Positions 7,504 through 17,529 are shown, counted from the first letter of the stretch. The stretch: 64,000 nt of DNA from Porphyrobacter sp. LM 6 (GCF_001720465.1 NZ_CP017113.1:2790001-2854000); one strand, 5' to 3'. Notes: a model not told the origin generated them from the letters alone. Numbers and translations: made by a program.

Positions 7504-8103
7504 TTACCCGCCAGCCACCCAGTCCGCGACTTCGGCTGCGACCTTGTTCGCCGCGACATTCAGCGCCGCGCCCACTGCGCGCGCTTCGGCCGGAACCCCG
7601 GTCTCGCGCGCTTCGAAGCGGCGGGTGCTTATCTTGCCTTTGCCATCGACCCGCACCGCATCGAACCGCACCACCGCAGCGGAGGATTGCGCGTCGTAAC
7701 CCATGTCGATCAGCGTGCCGTGGAGCGTGGCGGTAGCGATCGTTACGCTGTCATCGGCGTCGATCACCATCGCAGTCCCGCGCGCGCGGATCGTCTCGCC
7801 CACAAGGCGGCGGAACAGGCTGGCGGGCTTTTCGACCCAGAAGGCGTCTTGCAGATAGGCCAACTCGGTATCGCTCACCGCCACCGGCACGCGCAGCACA
7901 TCGAGCTTGGCCGGCGTGGCGAGCGATTGCACCGCGATTACCGGCTGGGCGCTGCCCGCCGAAGCGCCGCTGCCTGCCGACGCACGCGACGTGGCGCTCA
8001 GCGTCAGCAGGCTTTCGGGCGGCGGACCGCCAAGGCTGATGCAGCCCGAAAGCGCCAGCAACAGCGGCAGGGCGAACAGGATCGGCCGGTGTGTGATAGT
8101 CAT
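7504..8103 (-). CDS. ABC-transport auxiliary lipoprotein (PqiC/YmbA-like) of the Mla-type system
   Basis: A 199-residue lipoprotein with a signal peptide and lipobox LALSGC (Cys21). The rest is the alpha/beta ABC-type transport auxiliary domain: PVIAVQSLATPAKLDVLRVPV, AFWVEKPASLFRRLVGETI, VRGTAMVIDAD-like strands, and a C-terminal NVAANKVAAEVADWV helix. Such proteins (PqiC, YmbA) sit in the outer membrane as periplasmic partners of MCE proteins. It is the last gene of mlaE-mlaF-mlaD-lipoprotein, 12 bases after mlaD, and takes the place of the MlaC/MlaB genes of the E. coli operon. Confidence 0.9.
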   Translation of the reverse strand: MTITHRPILFALPLLLALSGCISLGGPPPESLLTLSATSRASAGSGASAGSAQPVIAVQSLATPAKLDVLRVPVAVSDTELAYLQDAFWVEKPASLFRRLVGETIRARGTAMVIDADDSVTIATATLHGTLIDMGYDAQSSAAVVRFDAVRVDGKGKISTRRFEARETGVPAEARAVGAALNVAANKVAAEVADWVAGG

Positions 8104-8115
8104 GCGATCAGTCCC

Positions 8116-9066
8116 TTATTCCGGCTTGTAATCGGGCAGCGTCTTGCCGCCCACCAGCGCGCCTGCCCCTTCGCTTTCGAGCTTTTCGGTGATCGCGCGC
8201 AAGGCCCGGCTGGTGGCGCGCAGATCCTGCAAGGTTGCCTCGGCATTGGGTAGCGTGCTGGTGCGCAGCTGGCGCGCGGCGGGGCGCGTGTCTTCCAGCA
8301 TCGCCGACAGCGAGGCGAGCGCCTTGTTGGCCGAAGCGAGCGTGCTGGTGAGTTCGCGCGCGAGCGGCTGGCCTTCGTTCTTGATCAGCGCATCGCTGCT
8401 GTTCGCCACCTGCTCCAATGCGTCCATCGTCTGGTTGAATTCCGCCATCGTGGTGCGGAATTCCTTGAGGTTCGCGGTCAGTTCCGGGGTCGCATCGGCC
8501 AGCCCGCCGGTGAGGCGATTGGTGTTCCGGAGGATTCCCGAAATCTCAGCCTGGTTTTCCGGCCCGAGGATGGTGTTGAGCTGTTCGGTCAGCGTCGCCA
8601 GCCGTTCGAGCAGCAGCGGCGCGTTGGCGACGATCTCGCCAAAGCCCCCGCGCCCGGGCGGGATCACCGGACGGCCCTCGGGGCAGGCGGTGGTCTCGCA
8701 GGTGATTTCCGGTGCGCCCTTGCGCGCGCCATCAAGCAGGATGGTCGACACCCCGGTAAAGGTCGCCTGGATGGTCGCCTGTGTGCCGACGAGGATAGGC
8801 ACATCTTCCTTCACCTTGATCCGCACCCGCACGAATTCGGGATTGCCTTTGGCCAGCGCGATTTCGGTCACCTGCCCCACCGGCACGCCGGCGAAACTGA
8901 CCTGGCTGCCGTTGGCAAGGCCATCGACCGACTGGTTGTAGAAGATGTCGTATTCGTCCTGCGCGCCCTGTCCCAGCCGCGCGATCCAGACGATGAAGGC
9001 AGCAAGCGCCGCCAGCAGCACCAGCGTCACCGCACCGACCCACAGATGATTGGCTCTGGTCTCCAT
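8116..9066 (-). CDS. mlaD: MlaD-family MCE protein
   Basis: MCE proteins form hexameric rings that carry phospholipids between the inner membrane transporter and the periplasm. The 316-residue product has one N-terminal anchor (about 9-29, LWVGAVTLVLLAALAAFIVWI), an MCE domain at about 38-115 (YNQSVDGLANGSQVSFAGVPVGQV, VPILVGTQATIQATFTGVS) and a long helical C-terminal region (about 155-300) with repeated polar heptads, longer than E. coli MlaD (~183). A short CETTACPEG insertion carries two cysteines that may form a disulfide. It lies between mlaF and the auxiliary lipoprotein. Confidence 0.94.
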   Translation of the reverse strand: METRANHLWVGAVTLVLLAALAAFIVWIARLGQGAQDEYDIFYNQSVDGLANGSQVSFAGVPVGQVTEIALAKGNPEFVRVRIKVKEDVPILVGTQATIQATFTGVSTILLDGARKGAPEITCETTACPEGRPVIPPGRGGFGEIVANAPLLLERLATLTEQLNTILGPENQAEISGILRNTNRLTGGLADATPELTANLKEFRTTMAEFNQTMDALEQVANSSDALIKNEGQPLARELTSTLASANKALASLSAMLEDTRPAARQLRTSTLPNAEATLQDLRATSRALRAITEKLESEGAGALVGGKTLPDYKPE

Positions 9067-9116
9067 GTGCGTTCCCTATGCAGCCCGCGGGGGCGTGGTG
9101 TCCAACATAATCCCGT

Positions 9117-9926
9117 TCATTCCGCCCCCCTCATGTGTGCGGCGTGTGCGGTGCGTCCGCGCGGGCCGTTGAAATATTCCTCGATCCACGGATGCCCGGT
9201 GGCGATCAGTTCGGGGATGGTGCCGACCGCGATGATCTTCTTGTCGGCGATCACCGCCACCCGGTCGCAGATTTCGTAAAGCGTATCGAGATCGTGGGTG
9301 ATCAGAAACACGGTGAGGCCCAGCGTTTCCTTGAGCTCGCGGGTCAGCCGGTCGAACTTGGCCGCGCCGATCGGGTCGAGGCCCGCCGTGGGTTCATCGA
9401 GGAACAGCAGTTCGGGATCGAGTGCCAGCGCACGGGCGAGACCGGCGCGCTTCTTCATCCCGCCCGAAAGTTCCGCAGGATATTTGCTGATCGCGCTCTC
9501 CGGCAGGCCGGTGAGGATCACCTTATAGCGCGCGATCTCGTGCCGCAGTTCCTCGCTCAATTCGGGGTAATATTTCCGGAGCGGCACCTCGATGTTCTCG
9601 CCCACGGTCAGCGTCGAGAACAGCGCCCCGCCCTGGAACAGCACGCCCCAGCGACGGCGCACGCCGATGCCCTGATCGAGATCGAGCTCGGTGATGGTGC
9701 GCCCCAGCACGTCGATCCGCCCGGCGCTGGGCCGCTGCAAGCCGATGATCGAGCGCATCAGCACCGATTTGCCGCTGCCCGAGCCGCCCACCACGCCAAG
9801 GATCTCGCCCCGCCGCACGGTCAGGTCCAGCCCTTCGTGGACGGTGAAATCGCCGAAGCGGTTGACCAGCCCTTCGACCACGATCGGCGGTGCCTCGTCG
9901 GGCGCGTGATAGTGCTGCCCGCTCAT
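9117..9926 (-). CDS. mlaF: Mla-type ABC transporter ATP-binding protein
   Basis: The ATPase that powers MCE-dependent phospholipid transport. The 269-residue product has Walker A GGSGSGKS, the Q-loop (VLFQGGALFSTLTV), signature LSGGMKKRAGLARALA, Walker B LLFLDEPTAGLDP and the switch His in FLITHDLD. ATG at 9924-9926 shares a base with the mlaE stop (TGATG). The N-terminus ([20 protein letters not shown]) and the C-terminal tail after PWIEEYFNGPRGR fit MlaF rather than other ABC ATPases. Confidence 0.95.
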   Translation of the reverse strand: MSGQHYHAPDEAPPIVVEGLVNRFGDFTVHEGLDLTVRRGEILGVVGGSGSGKSVLMRSIIGLQRPSAGRIDVLGRTITELDLDQGIGVRRRWGVLFQGGALFSTLTVGENIEVPLRKYYPELSEELRHEIARYKVILTGLPESAISKYPAELSGGMKKRAGLARALALDPELLFLDEPTAGLDPIGAAKFDRLTRELKETLGLTVFLITHDLDTLYEICDRVAVIADKKIIAVGTIPELIATGHPWIEEYFNGPRGRTAHAAHMRGAE

Positions 9927-11041
9927 CAGCCCCAGCCCACTTCGGTGAAGAATACCGCGAAGAACGCGTCGAGCACGATCACCGCGAAGATCGCCGAGAC
10001 CACCGCCATCGTGGTGCGGCGGCCGACCTCTTCCGAATTGCCGCGCACCTGAAGCCCGTTGTAGCAACCCGCCAGCGCCACGATCAGCCCGAACACCGGT
10101 GCCTTGATCAGGCCCACCCACAGGTCATGCTCGGGCACAACCTCCTGAATGCGCGACAGGAAGGTCCAGAACGGTATGCCCAGCGTGAGGTCGCCCACCA
10201 CCGCGCCGCCGACGATCGCCACCACCGAGGAATAGAAGCCGAGCAGCACCATCATGAAGGTCGCCGCCATGATGCGCGGGATCACCAGCACCTCGATCGG
10301 CGAGATGCCGATGGTGCGCATCGCGTCGATTTCCTCGGTCAGCTTCATCGTGCCGAGTTGCGCGGCGAAGGCGCTGCCCGAACGGCCCGCCACCATGATT
10401 GCGGTCATCAGCACGCCCAACTCGCGCAGGGTGATGCGCCCGACCAGATTGACCGTCAGCGCCTCGGCCCCGAATTGCTCCAATTGCACCGAACCCTGCT
10501 GGGCGATGACGATGCCGATCAGAAAGCTCATCAACCCGATAATCGGCAGCGCGGTCACGCCGACCAGCTCCATCTGGTGCACCAGCGCCTTGATCGGAAA
10601 GCGGCTGGGACGGCGCAGCAGGTTGGCCGCGCCGATCAGGATCTGCCCGAAGAAGCCGACCACGCCGTAAGCGCCGCGGCGTCCGGCATAGATCTGCTTG
10701 CCGAGCGCGATCGGCACCCGTTCCCACACTGGCGGGAGCGCCGGGTGCATCTCGCCGCGCGCATCGATATCGCGCACCGCCGCCAGCAGGCGCTGCGCCT
10801 CGACACTGGCCCCGGTGATTTCGGCACTGTGTTCGCGCGCAGTGCGGCACACCAACCATGCGCCGACCGTGTCGATTTCCGCGATACCGGCAAGATCAAT
10901 CGTGCGGATCGGGCCGGCGAGCTGTTTGAGATCGCGTTCGAGCGGGGCGATGCTCGCCAGTGTGACCTGCCCCGACAGCACCAGCCGGGTGCCGTCCGCG
11001 CCCTGATCGTCCAGCAAGTATTGCGCGGCGTCCTGCATCAC
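9926..11041 (-). CDS. mlaE: Mla-type ABC transporter permease with N-terminal STAS-like domain
   Basis: Permease of the phospholipid transporter. The 371-residue protein is larger than E. coli MlaE (~260) because residues 1-110 look like a fused STAS (MlaB-like) domain: [23 protein letters not shown] and [18 protein letters not shown]. The permease part (about 120-370) has five to six membrane helices and MlaE landmarks such as [42 protein letters not shown] and IPRIMAA. The fusion explains why no separate mlaB is seen. It is first in the operon and divergent from valS across about 100 bases. Confidence 0.95.
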   Translation of the reverse strand: MMQDAAQYLLDDQGADGTRLVLSGQVTLASIAPLERDLKQLAGPIRTIDLAGIAEIDTVGAWLVCRTAREHSAEITGASVEAQRLLAAVRDIDARGEMHPALPPVWERVPIALGKQIYAGRRGAYGVVGFFGQILIGAANLLRRPSRFPIKALVHQMELVGVTALPIIGLMSFLIGIVIAQQGSVQLEQFGAEALTVNLVGRITLRELGVLMTAIMVAGRSGSAFAAQLGTMKLTEEIDAMRTIGISPIEVLVIPRIMAATFMMVLLGFYSSVVAIVGGAVVGDLTLGIPFWTFLSRIQEVVPEHDLWVGLIKAPVFGLIVALAGCYNGLQVRGNSEEVGRRTTMAVVSAIFAVIVLDAFFAVFFTEVGWG

Positions 11042-11141
11042 CCACAGCTATGGGGAGATTTTCGCCCCCTCGCAAGGCTTGGCAAGCCCGCAAGTGCCTC
11101 GATCATTGCACCGCAGCATTGTTGCTGGCATGGCGCCCGCC

Positions 11142-13877
11142 ATGACGAGCACCACTTTGCCCACCACCTTCGACCCCGCCGATATCGAGGCGCGCTGGTA
11201 TGCCCACTGGGAAGCGAACGGCTGTTTCCGGCCCGAACGGCCCGATGCCGAAGCCTTCACCATCGTCAACCCGCCGCCCAATGTGACGGGAAGCCTGCAT
11301 ATCGGCCACGCGCTCGACAACACGTTGCAGGACGTGGTGATCCGTTATGAACGGCTGCGCGGCAAGGATGCGCTGTGGGTGGTCGGCACCGATCACGCCG
11401 GTATCGCGACCCAGATGGTGGTCGAACGCCAGATGGAAGCGCAGCAGGACAAGCGCACAAACTATTCGCGCGAGGATTTCGTGGCGAAGGTGTGGGAGTG
11501 GAAGGCCGAAAGCGGCGGCACCATCACCAACCAGCTGCGACGCCTCGGCTGCTCGATGGACTGGAGCCGCGAGCAGTTCACGATGGACCCGCATTTCACC
11601 CGCGCGGTGATCAAGACCTTCGTTGACCTGTATAACGACGGCCTGATCTACCGCGACAAGCGGCTGGTGAACTGGGACCCCAAGCTGAAGACAGCGATTT
11701 CCGATCTCGAGGTGGAAACCCAAACCATCGCGGGCGGCTTCTGGCACTTCAAATACCCGCTCGCGGATGGCGCGCGGCTGGCTGACGGGCGCGACTATAT
11801 CGAAGTCGCCACCACCCGGCCCGAAACCATGCTCGCCGACATGGCGGTCGCGGTGCATCCCGATGACGAACGCTACAAGTCGGTCGTCGGCGCGCAGGTG
11901 ATCCTGCCGCTGACCGGCCGCCGCATCCCCATCGTCGCTGACGAGCACGCCGATCCCGAACTGGGCTCGGGCGCGGTGAAGGTGACGCCGGGGCATGACT
12001 TCAACGACTTCGAGGTCGGCAAGCGCGCGGGCTTTGCGCCTGCCGAGATGCTCAACATGCTCGATGCCGAAGCCAATGTCTGCCAGACGGCGGACGGGCT
12101 GGTGCCGGCGGAGTTCATCGGCCTCCACCGCTTCAAGCGCGACGGGGTGGACGGCGCGCGCGAGCTGGTGGTTGCGCGCATGAAGGAACAGGGCTTCCTC
12201 ATCCCGCACATCACCAAGGACAAGGAAGGGAACGAGGTCGAGAACGACGCCGAACCCCGCCAGATCGCGACCCCCTTCGGCGATCGTGGCGGCGTGGTGA
12301 TCGAGCCGTGGCTGACCGACCAGTGGTATGTGAACGCGGCGGAACTCGCCAAGAAGCCGATCGCCGCCGTGCGCTCGGGCGATATCCAGATCGTCCCCAA
12401 GACCTGGGAGAAGACCTTCTTCAACTGGATGGAGAACATCCAGCCGTGGTGCGTCTCGCGCCAATTGTGGTGGGGTCACCGCATTCCGGCGTGGTTTGCA
12501 GATGATGGCCGCTGCTTCGTCGCCGAAACCGCAGAAGCCGCGCAGGCGCTCGCCGGTGAAGGCGTGAAGCTGACGCAGGACGAGGACGTGCTCGACACTT
12601 GGTTCTCCTCGGCGCTGTGGCCCTTCGCCACGCTGGGGTGGCCGGACAGCGACGCGCCGCTCCTGCAAAAGCACTTCCCCAACAGCCTGCTCATTTCCGG
12701 CTTCGACATCCTCTTCTTCTGGGATGCGCGGATGATGATGATGGGCTTCTACAACATGGGGCAAAAGCCCTGGGACACGCTCTACCTCCACGGCCTCGTG
12801 CGCGCGGCGGACGGGGCGAAGATGTCGAAGTCCAAAGGCAATGTCGTCGATCCGCTCGGCCTCATCGACCAGTATGGCGCGGATGCGCTGCGCTTCTTCA
12901 TGGCGGCAATGGAAAGCCAGGGCCGCGACATCAAGATGGATGAAAAGCGGGTCGAGGGCTACCGCAACTTCGCCACCAAGCTGTGGAACGCGGCGCGCTT
13001 CTGCCAGTCGAACGGCATCGGTGCGTCGAACAGCATCAAGGCTCCGCAAGCACGCCTCGCCGCCAACCAGTGGATCATCGGCGAAGTGCAGGCGTGCGTC
13101 ACCGAGATCGAACGCGCGATGGACGACCTGCGCTTCGATGCGGCGGCCAACGCGATCTACCAGTTCACCTGGAGCAAGTTCTGCGACTGGTATCTGGAGC
13201 TGATCAAGCCGGTCTTCGCCGGGGACGCGGACAGCCCGCCCGCCGTGGAAACCCGCGAAGTCGCCGGCTGGGCGCTCGACCAGATCCTCGTCATGCTCCA
13301 CCCCTTCATGCCCTTCATCACCGAAGAGCTGTGGCACAAGCTGGGTGAGCGCCCCTATGATCTGATCGTGGCGCAGTGGCCCAAGCCGGAAGCCGAGGTG
13401 AGCAAGGACGCGACCGACGCAATCGACTGGGTGATCGACCTCACCACCAACACCCGCTCGGCCAAGAACGAGCTCGGCATTGCGCCGGGTGCGAAGCTGG
13501 CGGCGTGGGTGGCGGCACCTTCGGACGTGGCGAGCCGCACCATCGAGCGCTCCAGCGCCGCGATCGAACGCCTAGCACGCCTGACCCCGGTGACCATCGG
13601 CGAGGCCCCCGCAGGCCCCGCGATGCAGGTGACTGCGGGCGAGGACGTGTTCGTAATCCCGCTCGAAGGCATCGTCGACATCGCGGCGGAAAAGGCCCGT
13701 CTGGAAAAGGCGCTGGCCGCCTCGCAGAAGGAAGCCAAGAGCCTCGAAGGGCGTCTCGGCAACCCCGCCTTCGCCGAGAAGGCCAAGCCCGAAGCGGTCG
13801 AAAAGGCCCGCGCCGATCTCGCCCATCACACGGGCGAAGTCGAGCGGCTGACGGCAGCACTGGCGCGGCTGGGGTAG
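11142..13877 (+). CDS. valS: Valyl-tRNA synthetase
   Basis: Charges tRNA(Val) and edits mischarged Thr-tRNA(Val). I choose the ATG at 11142 ([20 protein letters not shown]), the usual ValS N-terminus; in-frame upstream starts give only divergent residues. The 911-residue protein has the class I HIGH motif at 53-56 ([15 protein letters not shown]), the CP1 editing domain with [17 protein letters not shown], and KMSKS at 560-564. A C-terminal coiled coil at about 840-911 ([23 protein letters not shown]) is typical of bacterial ValS. A tRNA-Val gene lies 43 kb away. Confidence 0.98.
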   Translation: MTSTTLPTTFDPADIEARWYAHWEANGCFRPERPDAEAFTIVNPPPNVTGSLHIGHALDNTLQDVVIRYERLRGKDALWVVGTDHAGIATQMVVERQMEAQQDKRTNYSREDFVAKVWEWKAESGGTITNQLRRLGCSMDWSREQFTMDPHFTRAVIKTFVDLYNDGLIYRDKRLVNWDPKLKTAISDLEVETQTIAGGFWHFKYPLADGARLADGRDYIEVATTRPETMLADMAVAVHPDDERYKSVVGAQVILPLTGRRIPIVADEHADPELGSGAVKVTPGHDFNDFEVGKRAGFAPAEMLNMLDAEANVCQTADGLVPAEFIGLHRFKRDGVDGARELVVARMKEQGFLIPHITKDKEGNEVENDAEPRQIATPFGDRGGVVIEPWLTDQWYVNAAELAKKPIAAVRSGDIQIVPKTWEKTFFNWMENIQPWCVSRQLWWGHRIPAWFADDGRCFVAETAEAAQALAGEGVKLTQDEDVLDTWFSSALWPFATLGWPDSDAPLLQKHFPNSLLISGFDILFFWDARMMMMGFYNMGQKPWDTLYLHGLVRAADGAKMSKSKGNVVDPLGLIDQYGADALRFFMAAMESQGRDIKMDEKRVEGYRNFATKLWNAARFCQSNGIGASNSIKAPQARLAANQWIIGEVQACVTEIERAMDDLRFDAAANAIYQFTWSKFCDWYLELIKPVFAGDADSPPAVETREVAGWALDQILVMLHPFMPFITEELWHKLGERPYDLIVAQWPKPEAEVSKDATDAIDWVIDLTTNTRSAKNELGIAPGAKLAAWVAAPSDVASRTIERSSAAIERLARLTPVTIGEAPAGPAMQVTAGEDVFVIPLEGIVDIAAEKARLEKALAASQKEAKSLEGRLGNPAFAEKAKPEAVEKARADLAHHTGEVERLTAALARLG

Positions 13878-13881
13878 GCGG

Positions 13882-14736
13882 ATGCTGCGCCGCCTCATCG
13901 CCGGGCTGGAACTGCTTTCGCCCTCGGCGCTGATGGCGCAGGCCGACAAGGATGCGATCGTCATCACCGGCGTCGTCGATGGCATCGGCGGAGGCGGCGG
14001 CATGCAGTCGCGCGGGGAGACGGCGTGGACCAGCTCGGTTCACCTCATCGCGTGGCGCGAAGGCGAAGGCCCGATCCGCACCGAGACGCTGAGGGTCGAC
14101 ATCCCCGACCAGCGCGAAGGCGACCTCGCCAAGTGGGGCTCGGTCTTCCCGGCCCGCAAATTGGTGCGGCTCGCGATCCGCGACGCTGTGCGCGAGGAGA
14201 ATGGCCGCGCGGTAGCGACCTTGCGCGCGCCGCTGCCCGCCATCGAGGACGCCGCCCTGATCGCTGCCGCCGATCCGCTGCTGAACCCGCCGCCGATCAT
14301 CGATCCGCAATTCGGCACCTTCACCTCCGATCCGCAGTTTCCCCAGTGGTTCAGGCAGACACGCGACTGGCAGGGGCGCGAGGTCAGCGTGACGCTCGCG
14401 CTCGATTACGCCGGCCCGCCCGGCCCAGACGCGCCGCAGCAGGCGCTCAGCACCATGCGCGCGGTGTGGGAGAAGCGCGAGGAGTGGGACGCGCGGATGC
14501 GCGAAGCTATCGCGGAAGAGTATTACGAGGTCTGGCTCGATAACTGGCGCGACGAGAATGCGCCGCTGATCGACCGCGAGACATTCAAAGCGCGGTTCGT
14601 TCTCGACGACCTGTCATTCGCGCCCGACGGGTCGTTCAACATCATGTTCGGCGACGGCGACCTCTTCTGGGGTCACGGCATGTCGGTGAGCTACGCCCCG
14701 CAGGCCGACGCGCTCTATGCCGAGATGTTCGGATGA
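13882..14736 (+). CDS. Conserved protein of unknown function, possibly DUF2262-like
   Basis: A 284-residue protein starting four bases after valS and overlapping queE by four, so probably co-transcribed. There is no convincing signal peptide. The N-terminal half (about 25-100) is beta-rich (AIVITGVVDGIGGGGGMQ, SVHLIAWREGEG). The C-terminal half has a Trp-rich helical stretch (AVWEKREEWDARMREAIAEEYYEVWLDNW) and ends with FNIMFGDGDLFWGHGMSVSY. The FxDxDLFWGH ending resembles DUF2262 domains from memory, but I cannot confirm this. Function unknown. Confidence 0.75.
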   Translation: MLRRLIAGLELLSPSALMAQADKDAIVITGVVDGIGGGGGMQSRGETAWTSSVHLIAWREGEGPIRTETLRVDIPDQREGDLAKWGSVFPARKLVRLAIRDAVREENGRAVATLRAPLPAIEDAALIAAADPLLNPPPIIDPQFGTFTSDPQFPQWFRQTRDWQGREVSVTLALDYAGPPGPDAPQQALSTMRAVWEKREEWDARMREAIAEEYYEVWLDNWRDENAPLIDRETFKARFVLDDLSFAPDGSFNIMFGDGDLFWGHGMSVSYAPQADALYAEMFG

Positions 14737-15467
14737 ACCTCACCCTCGCCACCGACGATACCGGCGGGCCGGAGATTTTCGCCTCGTTGCAAGGCGAAGG
14801 GCCGAGCGCCGGGATGCCGGTCGCCTTCGTGCGCCTGTCGCGCTGCAACCTTGCCTGCACGTGGTGCGACACGGCTTACACGTGGCGCTTTGAAGGCGAT
14901 AACAGGCCGCACCGCGACGGCATCGCGTTCGAGCGCAAGGCCAGTCAGGTGACGCTCTCGCCGGAAGAAACCGCTGCGCGGATCGCGGCACTCGGGCAGA
15001 AGCGCCTCGTCATCACCGGGGGTGAGCCGCTGCTTCAGGCGGGCGCGCTGGCCGAAATGCTCAGCGCTCTGCCCGACATCGCGGTCGAGATCGAGACCAA
15101 CGGCACGGTTGCTCCGCCTGCGCGGCTCGATATTCGCGTGGACCAGTACAATGTCAGCCCCAAGCTCGCGCATAGCGGGAACCCTGCCGATCTGGCGCTG
15201 ATCCCCGAGCGGCTCGACGCATGGGCAGCAGACAGCCGCGCGTTCCTGAAATTCGTGATCGCCAGCTCCGACGACGTTGAGGAGGTGCTGGAACTCCAGC
15301 GCCGCTACCGCTTCCGGCCCGAACGGGTGTTCCTGATGGCCGAAGGCACCGACAGCGCCACCCAGCGCGAACGGCAGGCGTGGCTATCCCAGGCGTGCCT
15401 CAAGCACGGCTTCCGGATGAGCGACCGGCTGCATATCCACCTCTACGGGGATACGCGGGGGACGTAG
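14733..15467 (+). CDS. queE: 7-carboxy-7-deazaguanine synthase
   Basis: A radical SAM enzyme that contracts 6-carboxy-tetrahydropterin to CDG in queuosine/preQ0 synthesis. The 244-residue product begins with the QueE-type EIFASLQGEGPSAGMPVAFVRLS. It carries the CX3CX2C cluster motif at Cys38, Cys42 and Cys45 (CNLACTWC), the SAM-binding ITGGEPLLQ and the EIETNGT strand, and ends RLHIHLYGDTRGT. No other queuosine genes are in the window. The downstream spacer carries the two-part covarying-hairpin repeat. Confidence 0.95.
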   Translation: MNLTLATDDTGGPEIFASLQGEGPSAGMPVAFVRLSRCNLACTWCDTAYTWRFEGDNRPHRDGIAFERKASQVTLSPEETAARIAALGQKRLVITGGEPLLQAGALAEMLSALPDIAVEIETNGTVAPPARLDIRVDQYNVSPKLAHSGNPADLALIPERLDAWAADSRAFLKFVIASSDDVEEVLELQRRYRFRPERVFLMAEGTDSATQRERQAWLSQACLKHGFRMSDRLHIHLYGDTRGT

Positions 15468-15492
15468 TATGTGTGCGTGCCCGCCCCCGCGC

Positions 15493-15742
15493 GTTTTTTG
15501 TGTTCCGCATCGCATCCGCGACGCGAATTCCTCGCTCATGCGACCTGAAGGTCGCGTCGCTGCGGGCGCCCGTTCGGGCTTGCGGTCGCTGGCGCGACCG
15601 ATTTCAACGCATCCCATTCGTATTGGAATTGGTTCGGCCCGCCGCAGGACGGGCCGCAAGGCCGAAAGGCCGCCCGCAGGCGCCCGGAGCGGAGCGGAGG
15701 AATAGCGCCGAGGACGTCCGCGCGGAGGCGCGGTCGCAAACA
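15493..15742. repeat. Composite covarying-hairpin repeat (two modules in opposite orientation)
   Basis: The 279-base convergent gap between queE and the HerA gene is almost all repeat. The left module (15493-15600) matches 46745-46851: T-rich start with TTGTG, stem CGCATCG/CGACGCG around loop CATCCG (15506-15525), stem GCGACCT/AGGTCGC (15540-15555), stem GCCCG/CGGGC (15568-15579), stem CGGTCGC/GCGACCG (15583-15600). The right module (15631-15742), read on the minus strand, matches 25676-25794 and the reverse of 27461-27570: stem GGCCCG/CGGGCC (15636-15655), GGCC/GGCC with GAAA loop (15660-15671) and CGTCCGCG/CGCGGTCG around CGGAGG (15715-15736). I see no gene in it. Confidence 0.85.
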
Positions 15743-15746
15743 AGAA

Positions 15747-17441
15747 TCACCCCTGCGCGCGCCAGCGCATCACGACGCGTTCGACCAGTTCCTGCTCGCC
15801 GCCGTCCTGGCTCCACAGCTCGACGAAGCTCGGGTCTTCCGAGGCCGGGCGCTTGTATTCCTCAAGCGTGTCGAAGGTCACGCGGATCGGGATGGCGACA
15901 CCTTCGCCGCAGATGATGCATTCGCGGTTGCGCAGCGCGGGGATTGAATCGAGGAAGCCGCGCGCGCCTTCGGGCATGGCGGCCTTCACGAAGGCCTGGT
16001 CGCGGTCGTTGTTGAGACGCATCGAGATGATCGTGCCGCACTGCGAGAGCACGCCTTCGGCAAGGTCGGACGGACGCTGGGTGATGAGGCCCAGCGAAAT
16101 CCCGTACTTACGGCCTTCCTTGGCGATACGGCTGAGGATCTTGCCGACCGAGGAGCCATCGGCGTTCTTCTCGTTCGGCACGTAGCGGTGGGCTTCTTCG
16201 CACACCAGCAGCACTGGACGGGTCTTTTCCTCGCGGCCCCAGATCGCGAAGTCGAACACCAGACGGCTGAGCACCGCAACCACGGTCGAGGTGATGTCCG
16301 AAGGCACGCCCGACACGTCGATGATCGAGATCGGCTTGCCGCCGCCCGGCATGCGGAACACCTTGCTGATGAAATCGGTCATCGTATCGCCGACCAGCAT
16401 GCCGGAGAACATGAACTGGTAGCGCGGATCGGCCTTCAGCTCGTCGAGCTTCTGCTTGATCCGCATATAGGGCGCGGACGAAGTCGCCTTGTCGAGTTTG
16501 CCCATCTCGTCCTGCAGGATGTTGCTGAGATCGGACAGCAGATAGGGGATCGGCGAATCCACCGTGATCTTGCCCATCGTCTGCGCCAGCCGGTTGCGGG
16601 TGCGCGCGCCGAGGAGGCACTTGGCAAGAATGTCGGAATCGACCTGGCGTTCGTTGCCGCTGCTCGACAGCAGCACTTCGCAGTGTTCCTCGAAGTTCAT
16701 CAGCCAGTAGGGCATCTGCAGGTTCGAGACGTCGAGGATCTGCCCGGTCTGGCGGAAGGCGGCGGAATATTCGCCGTGCGGGTCGATCATCACGATGTGA
16801 CCATTGGGCGCGGCCTCGCAGATGCGGTGCAGGATCAGCGCGGCGCTGGTCGATTTACCGGTACCGGTCGAGCCGAGCAGCGCGAAGTGCTTGCCCAGCA
16901 TCGCGTCGATATAGAGGCCGGCGCGGATGTCCTTGGTCGGGAACACCTTGCCGATGGTGATGCTGGCGCGGCCATCGCTGGCGTAGATCTGTTCGAGATC
17001 CTTGGTGGTGGCCGGATAGATCATCGCGCCCGGCACCGGATAACGGGTGACCCCGCGCTTGAACCCGTGGATGCGCCCGGTCAGCTTTTCTTCGGCGCCT
17101 TCGCCAAGGAAGTCGATATGGGCGATGATGCCGCTGTCGCTGCGGCGATCCTTGCGCTGGTCGCGCACGCTGGCGAGCAGCCAGGCATCGCCGACGCGGA
17201 TCTTGATCTGGCTACCCACCTGACCAGCCAGCGCAACCGAGGGATCGGCATCATCCATGCATTCGTTGAGGCGCTGGATATCGAGCGCGATCTGCGAACC
17301 CGAGCCGGAAATCTCCAGCACCACGCCGATCGGCAAGCGGGCATTGTCGGGGCCACGGGCCGATGCAGTCGCTGCGCCGGCCTGCGCGTCCGAAGGAGCG
17401 CTGCTCGCCGGCTGGTAATCGTGCCTCGGTTGATCGGTCAT
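15747..17441 (-). CDS. HerA-like ATPase (DUF87 family)
   Basis: A 564-residue ATPase of the HerA/FtsK superfamily. The first ~30 residues are Ala/Gln-rich and low complexity. A beta-rich HAS-barrel region follows (about 35-165). The DUF87 ATPase core has Walker A GSTGTGKST at 190-198, Walker B-like VLLVCEEAHRYVP, and LITQRPSDLAEGVLSQCGTIISMRLNNDRD, the HerA sensor/arginine region. In archaea HerA works with the nuclease NurA in end resection; no NurA or other nuclease is next to it here. Bacterial versions often stand alone and their role is unclear. It is probably transcribed alone, with 88 bases to the gene downstream. Confidence 0.88.
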   Translation of the reverse strand: MTDQPRHDYQPASSAPSDAQAGAATASARGPDNARLPIGVVLEISGSGSQIALDIQRLNECMDDADPSVALAGQVGSQIKIRVGDAWLLASVRDQRKDRRSDSGIIAHIDFLGEGAEEKLTGRIHGFKRGVTRYPVPGAMIYPATTKDLEQIYASDGRASITIGKVFPTKDIRAGLYIDAMLGKHFALLGSTGTGKSTSAALILHRICEAAPNGHIVMIDPHGEYSAAFRQTGQILDVSNLQMPYWLMNFEEHCEVLLSSSGNERQVDSDILAKCLLGARTRNRLAQTMGKITVDSPIPYLLSDLSNILQDEMGKLDKATSSAPYMRIKQKLDELKADPRYQFMFSGMLVGDTMTDFISKVFRMPGGGKPISIIDVSGVPSDITSTVVAVLSRLVFDFAIWGREEKTRPVLLVCEEAHRYVPNEKNADGSSVGKILSRIAKEGRKYGISLGLITQRPSDLAEGVLSQCGTIISMRLNNDRDQAFVKAAMPEGARGFLDSIPALRNRECIICGEGVAIPIRVTFDTLEEYKRPASEDPSFVELWSQDGGEQELVERVVMRWRAQG

Positions 17442-17529
17442 TTACGGGCTTCCCTGCGCCAAGAATGTCAGGGCAGCAGCGATAGCCAAAGGCGGTTAAG
17501 ATCGGGTCAACGCTAAGCTTCAGCCACGT

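Noticed and set aside
11103..13337. 744-codon open frame antisense to valS
   Set aside because: Its sequence is a shadow of valS codons in another frame, rich in His/Arg/Asp with no recognisable fold; valS is complete on the other strand.
15536..15816. Small open frames across the queE/HerA repeat
   Set aside because: They are Arg/Pro/Ala-rich and made of hairpin sequence; the stem-loop covariation explains the region better than coding.
15747..17441. Anti-phage HerA/SIR2 or HerA/NurA defence system
   Set aside because: Neighbouring genes are housekeeping or transport genes; no effector nuclease or other defence gene is adjacent.
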